A stretch of 64,000 nt of DNA from Helicobacter aurati (lineage in GTDB: Bacteria; Campylobacterota; Campylobacteria; Campylobacterales; Helicobacteraceae): the NCBI RefSeq assembly GCF_003364265.1, contig NZ_NXLW01000006.1, positions 1 to 64,000 on the forward strand, written 5' to 3'. Below, piece by piece: positions 63,953 through 64,000 of this stretch. The notes below the pieces were generated by a model that was given only the letters and a program-made list of their open reading frames with translations, was not told where the DNA came from and made no database searches. The position numbers and the translations under genes are program-made. How positions within the stretch are numbered: position 1 is the first letter of the stretch; each line of letters opens with the position of its first letter.

Positions 63953-64000
63953 GGGGTGTTAGCTCAGCTGGGAGAGCGCGACGCTGGCAGCGTTGAGGTC
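63953..64000 (+). tRNA. tRNA-Ala (anticodon GGC), truncated by the window end
   Basis: The acceptor strand GGGGTGT, bases TA, D-stem GCTC/GAGC and anticodon stem CGACG/CGTTG are visible around the loop CTGGCAG, giving anticodon GGC (alanine). The T-arm and 3' acceptor strand lie beyond the window. Confidence 0.9.

Overview
The window is AT-rich, gene-dense DNA from a Helicobacter-type epsilonproteobacterium, most likely an enterohepatic (non-pylori) species. The evidence is protein resemblance and gene order: an ArsR-type acid-response regulator, a Hof-type outer membrane porin, a 718-residue FlgE plus a second 601-residue hook-like protein, the order cvpA-lysS-glyA-DUF1882-SPOR, murJ-cysS, folC-csd2-csd1-ccmA, and ccoNOQP followed by small epsilonproteobacterial accessory genes. 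No rRNA, insertion sequence, prophage or CRISPR array is visible. One tRNA-Ala runs off the right edge.

Layout. 1-1.3 kb: a tandemly repeated cassette (844-bp unit) of a small exported peptide gene (A) and a small membrane protein gene (B); a diverged third A-B pair lies at 34.1-34.8 kb. 1.3-7.5 kb: rmuC, a Hof-type porin, a heptosyltransferase-like gene and a PilM/PilN/PilO-like trio. 7.6-11.1 kb: uvrD/pcrA helicase and an ArsS-like sensor kinase. 11.2-17.4 kb (minus): SPOR protein, DUF1882 protein, glyA, lysS, cvpA, hemC. 17.5-19.5 kb (plus): arsR, minD, minE. 19.5-22.9 kb: solitary prpD, a nucleoside-phosphorylase-like gene and a MagIII-like DNA glycosylase. 22.9-26.3 kb (minus): a three-gene glycan cluster whose first gene carries a 14-base homopolymer. 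26.5-32.2 kb (plus): FlgP-like lipoprotein behind a strong sigma-54 site, a second lipoprotein, a SPOR-NlpC/P60 hydrolase, recN and an NhaC-type transporter. 32.3-46.8 kb: flagellar and envelope genes (hook-like protein, fliS, fliD, cysS, murJ, FapA, GspF-like, flgE). 46.8-56 kb: hemB, Sel1 protein, folC, the csd2-csd1-ccmA cell-shape operon, an orphan efflux adaptor, an orphan MetN-like ATPase and pldA. 56.2-61.2 kb: the cbb3 oxidase operon with four accessory genes. 61.5-64 kb: ung, gatB and tRNA-Ala.

How it fits together. Motility genes carry recognisable sigma-54 sites (three GG-N10-GC sites) and one sigma-28 site. Cell shape is served by Csd1/Csd2/CcmA and MinDE. Respiration uses the cbb3 oxidase, supported by haem synthesis genes hemC and hemB. 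Surface variation is suggested by the poly-C tract in the family 2 glycosyltransferase gene and by the repeated A-B cassettes. In the cassettes, a conserved leader ending in a bacteriocin-like 'EMKETKGE' motif precedes a divergent C-terminal part, and a conserved small membrane protein follows. This A-B system is the best candidate here for something undescribed. Both left-hand A copies have ATA where the third copy has its ATG start.

All functions are assigned from reading the sequence only; no database search was run.
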